Shown: piece after piece, positions 41,840 to 55,520 of the stretch
Position numbering within the stretch: position 1 is the first letter of the stretch
How the letters are laid out: every line of letters starts with the position of its first letter
From: Tetradesmus obliquus
Lineage: Eukaryota; Chlorophyta; Chlorophyceae; Sphaeropleales; Scenedesmaceae
Assembly: GCA_030272155.1 (NCBI GenBank)
Contig: CP126197.1
Coordinates: 4,580,001 to 4,644,000, forward strand
Reading direction: 5' to 3'
Length of the DNA stretch: 64,000 nucleotides
Notes under the pieces: generated by a model
What the model saw: only the letters and a program-made list of their open reading frames with translations
Databases searched by the model: none
Told to the model about the DNA's origin: nothing
Program-made: the position numbers and the translations under genes

Positions 41840-44072
41840 ATGGTGAGTCGTGGGGCACTGTGGGGTTGTCTACTGCAGCATGTTTGGAGGGCATGTTGTT
41901 TTGCAGCGCTTTCAAACAGCGTCATTACCAAAGCAGCTTGTGTGATCAAGCAGGCTGCTGAGCAAGCAAGCCACCATCGGCCACACATTGCTTGCAGCAA
42001 CAGCTCCTAGCAAGCAGCACAACAGCTGCAGAACTGCACAACAGCTGCAGAACTGCACAACAGCTGCAGAACTGCTTTCTCAGCCAGTGTACAGGAACAC
42101 TGCAGCTTCAGCTTGTCGGTACCTGCTAGCTATCACCCTGGTTGGTGTATAGGGCGGCAACTGCAATTGCAAGGCAGCAAGGAACAGGCAGCAGGATAAC
42201 AGCAGCAACAGCAGCAGGCTGTGGGCTGCAGCATGTCGGCAGCAGAAGCTGCATTCGCCACACCGTCTCATGCAGTGCTGTGCTGCCTGGTAGCACACAT
42301 AAAGATACCGGCAGCAATAGCGCACAATGGGAGCTCGTCACCGAGACTTAGGACATGCATCAGGCGTCCTACATTTTCTAAATGTGCCATCAGCAATGTC
42401 CGGCAACTGGGGCGGCAGCAGCTGCACACGGAAGCCCATGCAGCAACAGCACAAACATTGATTGCATTGCAGCAGACTCACATCTTATAGTTGAGCAGCT
42501 TGCCGTGTGCAGCTGTAGCAAACTCTAGGGCATCCTTACACAGTTGCACCTCTCTGTAGTCAGCGCATGCACCTATCACACCCCATCCCACATCCAACGC
42601 ATCCTCAACACCTCCGGTGCCGGCTTCTAACACGCCAGCCGCTGCCCGCCTCTACCTCTTTCCCTGCAGGCCCTGTCGCGCCTCGTGGCGCCGTTCATGG
42701 ATTGGGCTGCGACGCGCTACCAGGCGCGTCTGGCGTCCAACCTCAAGAAATACGGCCTGCGCTACGATGACCTGTACGACCCCATGATGGACCTGGTGAG
42801 GCCTGTAGACAGCATTACTAACACCATTGATGTCGTGTAAAGCGCATGCCAAATGCAGCAGCAGCAGCAGCTGACGACCTGTACGACCTCGTGATGTACC
42901 TGGTGAGGCTTGGAAGTAACTGTGTAACTCATTATGTAATTAGCAACACAGTAGTGCAGCGTATGCCAGCTGCAGCAGCAGACGACTTGTGCAGACGTAT
43001 GATGGACATGGTGAGCAACTGTACAAACAAGATTTGTAGCAGCAGTGACACTATAGTAGAGTGTATGTTAGCCGCAGCAACAGCAGACAACCCGTATGAC
43101 CTCCAGGTGGACCTGGTGAGGTTCAGAGCTGCTGCCAGCATTCAAGTCGCAGTGGCGATCGCAGCGGTAGTGGGCGGAACTGCGGCAGCATGCAGCAGCA
43201 ACAGTAGGCAGCAGCAGCAGTGACGGCAGGCAGCAACAACAACAGGCAGCAACAATCACTGCGGTGGCAGCAACCGCAGCAGCAAGATCAGCTGAGGCAG
43301 CTGTAATGCCACATCTGGGAACAATGTCACCTGCCCGCCTCGAGCGTGCCTTGCCAGCAGCAGTCTGCCAATCCTAACTGTTACTTGCTCTGTCATGTAA
43401 CCGTCACAACTGTTATAACAGGACGTGGCCGAGGCCCTGCGCCGGCTGCCCGAGGACGTCATTGTTGCCCGCAATGCCCGCCTGAAGCGTGCCATGGACC
43501 TGAGCTTGAAGGGCACCTTCCTGCCCGAGGAGCTGCAGGCGCAGCAGACACCCTTCCAGCACTACATGCAGGTGCGGCTCTTTGTTTGTTTGTTGTTTGG
43601 TTGGCTATCTCGTTTTGCTTGTGTTTTGTTGTTGTTTGTGCGTGAAAAGCTGCAGGCACAGCAGATGCCCTCCAGCACTACATGCAGCTCTGTACTTTGA
43701 GTTCATTGTGTTGTGCTGTTGCATACATATCAGCTTTGTGTGTGCTGTCGTGCCATGGACCTGAGCCTGAAGGGCACCTTCCTGCCCGAGGAGCTGCAGG
43801 CGCAGCAGACGCCCTTCCAGCACTACATGCAGGTAGGAGTTTTTGCTGGTATCTTTGATTTGCAGTCTCTTTTGCTTGTGGGCTGTGGTTGTTCGTGCCT
43901 GAGGATCTGCAGGCGAGGCGCCGCAGACGCCCTTCAAGCGCTACATGCAGGTGCGGCTCTGTTGCTGTTTTCAGCAGCGCGCAGGGTGGTACGGCCAGCT
44001 TGTGGTGCCTGGGTGCTTGAGGTGGATGGCTTCGTTCAAACTGCCCACTTTCTACAGCTGCCTCAGCTCACG

Positions 44073-44135
<63 letters not shown>

Positions 44136-44221
44136 AGGACCTGCTCAACGAGATCAAGTCTGAGAGGCAGGAGCGGGCACAGCTGGGAGGCTTTGCGCCA
44201 TACCAGCGCACCATCCCATAA
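41840..44221 (+). CDS. QCR7: Cytochrome bc1 complex subunit 7 (ubiquinol-cytochrome c reductase 14 kDa subunit)
   Basis: Matrix-side subunit of mitochondrial complex III. The body is clear: exons 42670-42795, 43422-43571 and 44138-44221. KKYGLRYDDLYDPMMDL, DVAEALRRLPEDVIVARNAR, LKRAMDLS, FLPEELQAQQTPFQHYM and YQRTIP are the family signatures in order. No ATG in frame opens the first of these exons apart from an internal Met. The best start I find is ATG at 41840-41842 followed directly by a GTGAGT donor, giving a start-codon-only first exon and a 120-residue protein; the family is about 110-125. The first exon is inference. Introns 2 and 3 each carry three echoes of the preceding exon's 3' end, and the last acceptor is preceded by (CTG)20. 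Confidence 0.88.
42016..42075. repeat. 19-bp tandem repeat, 3 copies
   Basis: CAGCTGCAGAACTGCACAA repeats three times (the last copy partial) in the first QCR7 intron. Confidence 0.9.
42860..43130 (+). repeat. Three echoes of QCR7 exon 2 3' end, period 105-110 bp
   Basis: The exon end coding DDLYDPMMDL with its GTGAG donor (true donor after 42795) recurs with donors near 42902, 43012 and 43117. Copies include a preceding GCAGCAGCAG tract absent from the exon. Confidence 0.88.
43645..43960 (+). repeat. Three echoes of QCR7 exon 3 3' end
   Basis: Copies end at about 43687, 43832 and 43951. The middle one covers 28 codons from RAMDLSLKG to HYMQ and differs from the exon at two sites, both synonymous (TTG/CTG, ACA/ACG). 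Confidence 0.92.
44075..44134 (+). repeat. (CTG)20 directly before the last QCR7 acceptor
   Basis: Sixty bases of pure CTG, followed at once by CAG/GAC, the 3' splice site of the last exon. Confidence 0.93.
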
Positions 44222-45255
44222 AGCTGCTGCTGCCAGCCAGCTTATTGGGTGCAAAGCGTAGTCAGTGGTGTGGTGTTCTGAGCAGTGGAGTGCATGGCGG
44301 CATGGGATCATTACGTGCTTGCCGAGCAGTAGCTCCTAAGGCCGTATGCATGGAAGGCAGGTGTGTAGGGTGTGTCCTGCATGCAGCATGCCTTTGGCTT
44401 ATCAATTTGGTCCAGGTGGTGTGTGCTGTGCTGCTGTTGTGGTGCAGCAGCACAGTTTTTAGGTGGCAGGTTTGCGCTGTGGTTCCAGCACACCAGTATT
44501 GGGCTGCAGGTGATGCACTGGCGTATTGATGACCCGCAGTCATCAGCTCTCATTGGTGTGCTTCAGGCTTCACACGGTTCCGGATGAGGTCTGTGTGGCA
44601 TGGTAACAATAAGCACCAGTTTACTCACAGCAGCAGCTCAGGTCCGTTACGTGTGAAGCACTGGTTGTTCAGGCACGACAGGCAGCGACCTGCCCTTCAC
44701 CTTATTACATTGCTCCTCAGACTTGGGAGTTGTGAGCTCAAAAGCAACAAACCTTGCCAACGTCTATCATGCGTAGCTGCTAGGTGCTCCAGACGCCCGG
44801 ATGGCCGCCTTGTCAGCACCGACCAGTTTCACAAGAAAAGCACAGATTGCAAAGTGCATACTTTCAAATATAACTGCGCACAACGCAGCGTGACCTGACG
44901 ACCAGCCCCAGACCTAAAACCTCCAAGGTTCGAGCGATTATGACACTGTTGGTTTGGTGCCTGTTCATCGCTATAAATCGTAACATATGCACGCGCAGTG
45001 GTAATTGTGCTCTTGGTGAGCATATGCGGCGGTTACTAGGCTAGATCAGAAGGATCACCGCAGGTGTTCGTCGCACACACCGTCATTTCACTCCTATTTT
45101 GACGCTCAGTTTGATTGTAGTGCCTTAATTATACTCTCCAATCGGCTTTCGCCTTAGCTCGATCACAGATCACCCGGAGTCTGTGCGGTTTTCCAACCAG
45201 CTGCCCCAGCCATGCGTCAACCAGCAGCATGCACGCGTGACCATTAAGCAAAATA
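44222..45255. other. Intergenic, QCR7 to SNF2 gene
   Basis: QCR7 3' region and SNF2 promoter/5' UTR. No gene or RNA gene recognised. Confidence 0.4.
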
Positions 45256-48200
45256 ATGATGCTTCCTACGCAGCTTCAGTTTGGACCGTCAGCTCTGCCA
45301 GCTACTGCTGCAGCAGGCACCAACTTGCTGCAGGACATCAGCAGGCTCGTCACACTGCACCGCAGTGGACACAGCGGCTCCAGTGTTGCTAAGGGCTTCA
45401 GAAACTACGTCTCAACGGTAAGCACATCAGTGTCAAAGTGTCATGGCTGTAGGCAAGCATCAACAGCAGCAGCTTGCACTGTTGCTGTGTGCTGCACCCC
45501 CAGCACAGCATGAGTCATGCATATTCAAACCTCCCAACATCAACAACAAACCTGGCTGGACTTTCTGGTTTTGCAGGCACTACAGCTTTGCGACGGAGAT
45601 GAAGAGGCGTCAGGACATGCAAGCAGCAGCAAACGCAGGCGTGTTGATGCGCTGCTGCCTGCACCAAGCCAGCTGCTCAGGTGAGCGTGCACAGCACACC
45701 ACACCACACCACAGCACAGCACAGCACAACAGAACACAGCACACCACAGCACACCACAGCACACCACAGCACGTCAAACCACTATCAACACAGCACAGTT
45801 CACAATAGCTGTTGCCAGGTGGTGCACAATCACAGTGATGTAAGCAAATCACTCTTGCACAGCACACTGCAGCAGGGTGGTGCATGGCAGTGCAGGCAGC
45901 ACAAACAACGCACACGAAACCAGTTGCCCAAGCACTTCATTGCACACCAACGCTGCTTGTATGCCGCTGCCGGTGCCTGTTTGTCTGTTTCCTGCAGGTC
46001 CCTGCAAGCCTCACACACCAGCCAGGTGGCCCCCAAGCGCTCAACCACAGCCCGCAGGAACAAAGCACGCGCACAGCAGCAGCTGCTGCAGGCTGCTCAC
46101 CAACAGCTGCTTGCCCAGCGGCAGCAGCAGCAGCAGCAGCAGCAAGCAGGGCCATCTTCAACGCCTGCTGATGCTGAGGCTGATGCTGCAGCAGGTGACG
46201 CAGCTGTGGTGGATCTGACCAAGCCATCTTCCAGTGGAGCTGCAACCACCCAAACCCCAATCCCAGCAACAGCAGCAGCAGCAGCAGCAGATACCATTGA
46301 CCTTACCAAGCCCAAGAGCACTGCTGTTGCGCCAAGCTGTGCACCTGCTGCCAGCACTGCATCCCCAGCAGCAGCAGCTGTGTTCAAACCCTCAGCAGCA
46401 GCAGCAGCAGCAGCAGCAGCACCAGCTCCAGCTGCTGCTGCAGCAGCACCAACAGCAGTAGGAGCATACTCTCCCACCCAGCGCCGCAAGCTGTTCCGCA
46501 CGCAGGCACGCAAGGCCTTCAAGCATGTTGCAGGATTCTATGACCTTGCTGCAGCTCTGGGCAGCGACACAAAGCAAGCTGCTGCTGCTCGGCCTGTTGC
46601 TGCGCTGCCACCAACAGCAAGCAGCCCTGCAGCACCAACAGCTGCTGCAGCGCTCGCAAGAGAGGTTCAGCCGCAGCAGCAGCAGCAGCAGCAGCTGTCC
46701 ACCAGCTACATGCTGCTGTGTGGTGCTGAAGGGAGCCTGCAGGACATCCCAGCAGCAGCAGCAGCAGCAGCAGATGCTGCAGGACACAGCCAAACTGAGA
46801 CCAGCACGCAAGCCAGGGCGTCAGCAGCACCTGCACAACTGCCAGCAACAGTCCCAGTTGCTCTTGCTGCCACAGCCGCTGAAGCACTGCAAAGGAACGC
46901 TGCGCCACAGCAGCAGCAGGCGCTGGCCCCATCAGCTGCTTTCAACAGGGACAGCATTTTGCTGAAGCGCAAGCGGTGAGAAGCAGCTCTTGCATCGGAG
47001 CCTTGTGTATTCAATATCTTCAAAACATGGGTCACATGGGTGGTAGGTAGTGCATCATCAACATGGCTGTAGCTAGCTTGTGGTAGGGGCAATGTTTCCT
47101 GCAAGCTGCTTCTGCTGAGTGCCCTGTTTTCCCCCATGCTACTGTTTGCATGCACTGCCTGCAGGGAGCTGGCAGCTTTTGCAACTAGCCGCTGCAGCAG
47201 CTGCGCAACTGGCAGCGACAACAGCACCAGGGAGGGCAGCAGCAGCAGCAGCAGTTCCAGCTGCACCTGCAGCGACAGAGCCCTGGCAAAGCTGCTGTCA
47301 GTGAAGGTGATGGCTGCTGCAGACAGGCAGGCGCGGCTGAAGCTGCAGCTTGCTGCTGAGGCGACAGCAGGCGCTGCTGCGGAAGCTGCGGCAGCAGCAG
47401 CTGGGCCGCGCTGGTCAGCAGGCATTGCTGCTGAGCCAGAATTGCTGAAGGTGAGGTGCTGCCGCATCAGCATGTGTGTCCACAGCTGTCTGTATTTTTC
47501 TTCTTGCTGGGTTTACCACATGTTGTAAGGTCAAAGCATGCAGGACTGATGCTGCACATGCTACATACCCTGCAACACGTGACACTCATCTTTAGGTGCA
47601 GAACTGCTGCACATGCGGTGCAAATTGCCTTGGCAGTTTGTGATCACGCAGCCGAGCTCACTTCTGGTTTGTGTCCTGCCTGCAGGCCAAGCAGCTGCTG
47701 GCGGAGCGCTGCCTCCGCCAAGACAGGACGCAGGCACTGCTGGACTGGCACAAGGTGAGGCGCAGTTTCAAATCAAGGCGCCTGTGCAGCAGCAGCCCTG
47801 CTGCGCTTGTGACACCTGGAACGCATGCATACCACCTCATCCATGTGTTCGACCGTAGCCCTTCGCAACTGAGCATGATGGAGTACATACATACAGTACG
47901 AGACCGTGCAGCGCACTGATTCACTCATCACACATGCATCATCCACTCATGTCTAGCTGTTGTATGTGGCTGCAGGCTGAGGCTGCAGAGCACCAGCAGC
48001 AAAGCCGCACAACCCCTCTCACCAACTCCATGTCTCTGGCTGCGGTCGTAGAGCACAAGTTGCAAAGCTGGTCAACCTGTCTAATCAACTTGTTGTGTTT
48101 GCCTGCAGGCTGAGGCCGCAGAGCACCAGCGGCGCCGTGAGGAGGCCGCAGCAGCGCGCCTGGCAGCCCTCAAAACAGCAAGTCTGCCGGAGTACCTTGC

Positions 48201-51200
48201 GCTGCTGCGGCAAGCCAAGAATGGCCGGCTGCAGGAGGTGCTGGGGCAGACTGACGCATGCCTGAGGCAGCTGGCGGAGAAACTGGGCGTGGCAGAAGGT
48301 GGGGCTGGCAGTCGGCATTTGGTGCTTTCTAGGGGTGCTAGCACCCTCTTAGAGGTGGCGTGTGCTTTGTTGTGGTGTGTTTACGTGGTGTACAGTTGCA
48401 TGGGGTTGTGTCGTTGGCGGCTGACACTGGAGCAGCATAGTGATGCATGAAAGGGGGCTGCAGGAGGTGCTGGGGTAGACGCAAACCCGTTTGAGGCAGT
48501 CTGCGGAGAAGTTTGGGGTTGCAGAAGGTGGGGCTGGTGGTTGCATTTGGTGCTTGCTGCTGCGCAGCTGGGCTCTGTGTGCATATGAGATGTGAACGGT
48601 GGGAGTTGCATGGGGTTGTGCATCACAGGCACCAATTTGGAGCATTATTGTGTTTGAAGCATTACTGTGATGCAGCTAGGGGATGCACGACGGACCTCAC
48701 TGCGCATGACGAATGCACTCAGAGCATATCGCCCAATGCATGCCTGCCAACCAACTGCTTGTCATCGCTGCTGCAGAGTGCGACCCTGCCACCTGCGACG
48801 CTGCAGCCTCTGCTGCTGATGACAGCAACAACGAGGCTGGTGTGCTGGACAGCAGCGCCGCATGGATTAAGCTGGCGGCGCAGCTGCCTGCGGACATCCC
48901 GGAGCAGCCTACTATGGTGAAGGGCGGCACGCTGAGGGAGTATCAGATGCAGGTGGGTGGTGGCTGGGGCAGCAATTGCAGCACTCTGGCTACTGCTGAA
49001 GTTGGCTCGACTAGTGTAGCGGTGCAGTGGCAAGTGACGGCGTGGAAAACATTGCCACCTCTGTCTGATACTGCGTTTGCTTCTGCATATGTCCGCCTTT
49101 GTGTTCAGCATGTAAACGCCCTCTGTGTGTGTTCTTGTGTTTGTCTGCTTGTGTGTGGTGCCTCCTGCGTGCTGTGCGGCTTGGCCAGCTGCGTGGCTGC
49201 TCAAATGCCCGCTCAAAAGTTTCATAGATATGGTGTGAGAGGATAGCTACGTGCGCACCTATAAACAAACGGTCCTTTGAAATGCCTGCCTGGCTGCCTG
49301 CGTGTCTGCCTGTGCTGCAGGGTCTGCGCTGGCTGGTGGGGCTGACTCAGCGGGGGCTGAACGGCATCCTGGCCGACGACATGGGCCTGGGCAAAACCCT
49401 GCAGGTGGGCACGCTGCAGTGTACCGCGTTGGGCACGGATGCGGGGCAAGCGGCCATTTAGCAAGAGGGCCTGTATTCTGATAGACACTGCATTGTTGTG
49501 TGCCGCTGCACAATCTGCACGAGCCGTGTCGTCTCAAGCCAGCGTGTTCCAGTCCAACGGTGTACGAGCATCATGCAATGCTGTGACTTTTCTTCATGCC
49601 ACTTAACAAGCGTGCATGTGATTTTTATGTCTGTGCACTGCCCCCCTGCAGCTGCAGGTCATCTCCATGGTGGTGGTGCAGCAGTGCTCCAGCCCCTTCC
49701 TCATCGTTTCCCCAGTCTCTGTGCTGAACAACTGTACATGTCCTGTATGTTTTCTGTGTGCTTGCCGCCTCCCCTGCAGGTCATCTCCATGGTCTGTCAC
49801 TCTGTGGAGGTGCAGCAGTGCGCCAGCCCCTTCCTCAATGTTTCCCCAGCCTCTGTGCTCAGCGACTGTACATGTGTTGTGTGTATGCTGCTCCCCTGCA
49901 GGTCATTTCCATGGTTTGCCACTCCGTAGAGGTGCAGCAGTGCGCCAGCCCCTTCCTCATTGTGTCCCCAGCCTCTGTGCTGAGCAACTGGGCCCAGGAG
50001 CTGCAGCACTGGGCGCCTGACCTGTCAGTGGTGCAGTACCGCGGCAGTGCAGATGCGCGAGAGGAGATATACAGGAAGCAGGTGTGTTAGGCATGTTGCA
50101 AAGTGTGAATCTGTGGGAGGGATAGCAGCAGGCAGGTTGTGCTTGTTGGCATTGCTCTGGCTGCACATTTTTGTGGTGCATGCTTCTGCTTCTGGTGCAC
50201 CTTACATGCCCACAGCAGCAGCAGTAGTGGCAGCCGCTGACCATGCGCTGTGTCCCGCTGTGGCGTGCAGGTGCGCAAGAAGCACTTCCATGTGCTGCTG
50301 ACCACGTATGAGCTGCTGATGTCTGAGGCTGACCGGGCACGCCTGGTGAAGGTCAAGTGGCAGGGCATCGTGGTGGACGAGGGACACAGGTGGGTGGGTG
50401 GGGGACACACTAGGGGACACAGTGTGTCGGGACACAGTGTGTGTGGGGACACAGTAGGGCATTGTATGGTAGACAATGCACCAAATCATGTGCGAATTGA
50501 CGCAGGGTGTAGTTGCAGCTGCACGTTTCACATGATGGTGGCTTGAGGTTGATTAGTGATCAGGTGGCAGGGCATTGTGGTGGACGAGGGACACAGGTGA
50601 GGTGGGGCACTCAGCATGTGGGGATACAGTGCTTGGGGACGCATTGTGGGCCACAGCAGTAAGTGCATGTTGGTACGTGCATGTTGGTGCTGATACTGGC
50701 TGGATGCAGAAACCAGCACACAGCATGAAAGTCTTTCCAGCTCCTGACCAATGCACACCATGATTAGCAGCTGCCTGCTCTTTTAGTGCCTGTTGTGTTT
50801 ATTTCCTTGCAGGTTGAAGAACTCGGACTGCAAGCTGGCGCAGCAGCTGAGGGGCTACACCAGCAGGAGCAGGCTGCTGCTCACAGGTGCGCTGTGCAGC
50901 TCAGCACCTTTCTTTGTTGTTTGACAGCCCCCCGGCACATCCCGTAAACACACTGTGTGCATAGCGCACCTGACAGGGCTAGCACATGTAACAACACGTG
51001 AACACACGGTGTGTACGTTCTGTCTGGAAGTGCAGCAATGCTTCTAGCTTCATGCTGCAGCAGCTAGCCTTGCAGCCAGGCCACAGTCAACGATGCCAAA
51101 TATGCCTCTGTTTACAACACTTCGCATCACCCAACATTCGTCATATTTGATGTTATTATCTGCCTGCAGGCACGCCGCTGCAGAACAAGCTGGGTGAGCT

Positions 51201-54200
51201 GTGGGCGCTGCTCAACTTCCTCATGCCAGACGTGTTCAGCAGCGCGGACGACTTTGACGCCTGGTTCGGCGCACCCCTGCAGGCCATCAAGTGAGCATGT
51301 GTGAACATCGTGTTGTGCAAGAGATGCGGCAGCTTGTGCAGTGCCAATGCGCCAGGCGCTCAATGCGCTGTTGGCCTGTTGATTATGCACAGTTTAGTGT
51401 TGGGGTGGCGGGCAACAGCCTGAGGTGGTTTGCTGCTGTGCAACCTGTGAGCATATCTGTCCCGGGCACTAGGTGCTGCATACAATCGTATGTGCTTGTT
51501 TGTCCATTTACACTCTCTGCATTTTCTGCATGCGTCCCGTAGGGCTGCCGGCTCTGCTGCTGCGACTGCTGCTGGGTCAGCTGCTGAGGCCTCCATGCTC
51601 AACCAGGAGGAGTACCTGCTGGTCACAAACAGGTGTGTGGTTTTGTAGATGGGGAGGGGTTGCTGACAAAAGTGCCACTGCACATACACATGCAACAACG
51701 TGTAGATGCAGGCCCATACACGGCCAGGATGCTTGGTCGTTGCTATCTTTGCATTGCTTTATGCAGCAAGCAATCAGTGATGGAACGACGGAAACGATGG
51801 AGGAATGCATGCAGAATACTTTGCGTTGCTGCAAGGCCTGCACGATGACCCTGCTAAAAGGCAGCGCCTGCGCTGTGCTTGTCTGTATGCGTGTGGCTGC
51901 AGGCTGCACGCCGTGCTGCGCCCCTTCATGCTGCGCAGGCTCAAAGAGAGTGTGGCCACGGAGCTGCCACAAAAGGTGCGCCGCATGCTGTGTAGCAGCT
52001 GCGGCACACGTTGTGCTGTGCCAGTGCAGCTGCAGCGGCTTATGTGTTCAGATCATGCATGTGCCATGGCAGTTTGCTGTGTTTGCACCTGTGGCAGTGC
52101 TGCACCCACCTGAGCCATCACCACACACACTAAAGCTTTTCAAACCACCCCCAACCATCCGCTGACCAATCAAAACATGCTGTGGTGCGCCTGCCTTCCA
52201 TATGGTTATGATCTCATGATTGTTGCAGTCTGAGGTGGTCTTGCGCTGCCGGCTGGGCCCCTACCAGTCTGCGCTGTATCACCTGGTCAAGAGCAAGCTG
52301 CGGGCGGAGGACGGGGAGGGCGCCGGCGTGAAGGGCATCAACAACACAGTCATGGAGCTGCGCAACATCTGCAACCATCCGCTGCTCAGGTTTGTGCAGT
52401 GAATGTGCAGTTGTACGGCTGTCAAGATTGTGGTTGTGATGCTCATTGATGGCAAGAATGGTGCAACCCGGGTTTGAGCTGAGCGCCTGCTGCACCTCCA
52501 CCCTTTGCTTAACACCCGCTGGCTCTGTGGAACATAATGCAAACGCTGTGCTGCTGCATGCATGTATCTCCCTGCAGCAAGCTGCACCCCAACTTTGGCA
52601 ACAATGGCTGTAGTCATTGCCTTTCTGCCCTGCCAATTTACTCACACTGCTGCCCTTATTCTTGCTCTGCAGCAAGCTGCACCCTGACTTTGGCGAGGAC
52701 CTGCTGCAGCGCCAGCCGGCCAGCAGCAGCGGCCCCAGCCTGCCTGCAGTGCTGCGGCTGTCCTGCAAGGTGGACCTGCTGGACCAGGTGAATGATGATT
52801 CAGGCTCCCCTTGCAGTTATTGCGTGCTTTTATCATGCACCATTATGCGGGTGCACTCCAAGAGTACTGCGTCTGTTGCGCTGCGCCATCACCCACCATA
52901 ACCACACCCGATCCCACTCTGATGTGCTGTCTGTTGCTTGCCATCCGCAGGTTTTGACTAGGCTGGCTGCAGGCGGCCACCGTGTGCTGCTGTTCTGCAC
53001 CATGACTCGAGTGCTGGACGCACTGGAGGAGTACTGCGGCTGCTGCCATTCAATTGTCAACCACCATAATGACACCCAATCCTGTTCTTATATGCTGTGC
53101 TTTTGCAGGTTTTGACACGGCTGGCTGCAGGCGGCCATTGCGTGCTGTTGTTCTGCACCATGACACGCGTGCTGGACGCACTGGAGGAGTACTGCGGCTG
53201 CTGCTCTTCTCCATCACTCACCATTACTGCACGCTTACATGCTCTGACGTGCTGCCTTGTCGTCTTCCCACCCCTTACCACCGCAGGTTTTGACCCGGCT
53301 GGCTGCCGGCTGGCACCGCGTGCTGCTGTTTTGCACCATGACGTGCGTGCTGGACGCACTGGAGGATTACTGCGGCTGCTGACCACCACAACTGAATGCT
53401 GCTTGGATGTGCTGTGTTGCTGCCTGTCGCTGCAGGTGCTGACACGCCTGGCTGCTGGCAGGCACCGCGTGCTGTTATTTTGCACCATGACTAGAGTGCT
53501 TGATGCACTGGAGGAGTACTGCGGCTGGCGGGGCTGGGAGTGGGAGCGCCTGGACGGCAACACAGGCGGGCAGGAGCGTGCAGACGCGATCAAGCGCTTC
53601 AGCAACCCAAGTAGGTTGCAAGGCTCACTGAACCTGGCAGTTGAACTTGATAAAAGCTCTCAGGCTCTGCACATAACCCTCTGCATGTGACCTTTGCTGC
53701 TGGCTTCACACAGACCTGGCATCTTTCCCGTCCATGTTCAGCTGATGCCTCTCTCTTGGCAAGTGCCCGGCACAGCTGTTCCCTACCTGCTGCTGCTGCT
53801 GCTGCTGCTTGCTGTTGTCTGTTTGCTGCTGCGCTGCTGCAGGCTCCAGCGTGCTCCTATTTATGCTGAGCCTGCGTGCAGGCGGCGTGGGGCTCAACCT
53901 GCAGGCTGTAATTCACCCTACTGCTGCCGCTGCTTGCTGTTCATCTGCCGCAGGCTCGGGCGTGTTCCTGTTCATGCTGAGCCTGCGGGCTGGCGGCGTG
54001 GGGCTCAACCTGCAGGCAGCTGACACAGTCATCATGTACGACAGGTGCGGGTGACGCTGCTTTGGCTAAACCGGAACGTGGTATAGTATTGATATGACAC
54101 AGTCAAAATGCTCAAAAGGTGCAAGGTATCAAACTGCAGCAGGAAGAGGCAACACACCAGCAAGCTTGCACTTACCAGCAAGCCGCTGTCGCCCCACCTA

Positions 54201-55086
54201 CATGTGCTGTGCCAAGGACGCCACCACTCTGTACCTCTCTCTGCCCACTTGCTATTGCTTGAGCCAGCAGCGTACTTCACAGCAAGACCTCGTTACGTCT
54301 GCTGCCTGCACTTACTCCTGCCTACAACTGCCTGCTGACAAATCCACATGTATCCAAACCTCCTCCCTGCTGCAGTGATTGGAACCCCCAGATCGACCTG
54401 CAGGCGCAGGCGCGCGCGCACCGCATCGGGCAGAAGCAGAAGGTGCTGGTGGTGCGGCTGCTGACTGAGGGCAGCATCGAGGAGCACATCCTGGCAGTGG
54501 CAGAGCAGAAGCGCAAGTTTGCAGACAGCAGCATCACAGGTGGGGGGGGACCGGGGCTCCACATCTGTCAAGATCAGTCAACTCTGTGCTAGGGAGGTTC
54601 TGGCGTGCGCTTGATACAGTGTGGCTGTTAATGTGCTGGACCTGCTGTGCTGCAGTGAATCATGCCTACGGAAGGCGCAGGCGCATCATGCCTATGCTAT
54701 GAGTAGCACAGTACAAATTCCCTGCTTCTGGCCTGCCTGCAAGTCAAAATGTCGGTTGTTCACTCATCCTCGCAGGCGGCTTCTTTGACGGCACCACATC
54801 AGCTGAGGCACGCCGGCAGTACCTGCTGTCAATCCTTGACAGCAAGCCACCTGGCAGCAGCGGCAGCGGCGGCGGTGAAGCCTCATCATCAGCAGCTGCC
54901 GGCGCTGAAAGTGACAGTGTTAGTGACGATGTTATGACGGCTCGCAAGCTGAATGAGCTGCTGGCAAGGAGCCCTGAGGAGCTGCAGATGCTGCAGGAAA
55001 GAGAGCAGCGGCTGGCGGCTGACCAAGCCTGGCAGATGATGCAGCAGCAGCAGCAGCAGGTTGACAAGCCAGCTGGAGACTCATCT

Positions 55087-55117
<31 letters not shown>

Positions 55118-55487
55118 AGGAACCCTGGGATGAGCCGCTTTGCAGGCTAGCTACTGCTGAGGAGTGTGCGGAGCTTATAGCGGCAGCAAGGGAGGCAGCA
55201 GCACCCAAGCCGAAAGAAGACCTGTCGCTGTATGGGCGAGGCTTCAAGCGAGGGCAGAAGGCTCTGCCTGTAGCAGCTCCTCCTGCAAAGCAGCCACGGC
55301 AAGCTCCAGCACTTGCAGCTGCAGCACCAGCAGCACCAGCACCAGCGCCAGCAGCAGTGCCAGAGGGTTCCACAGGGCGTGGTGGTAGGACTACACGCAG
55401 AGCTGCTGCTGCAGCAGCACCTGCAGCAGCTGCAGCACCAGCAGCAGCCGGAGGCCGGGAGCAGAGAGCCACGCGCAGCAGATCTCC

Positions 55488-55520
<33 letters not shown>

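Noticed and set aside
44880-45180. Possible tRNA or small RNA in the QCR7-SNF2 intergenic region
   Set aside because: I could not fold a cloverleaf with a TTC box and anticodon arm; nothing supports an RNA gene by eye.
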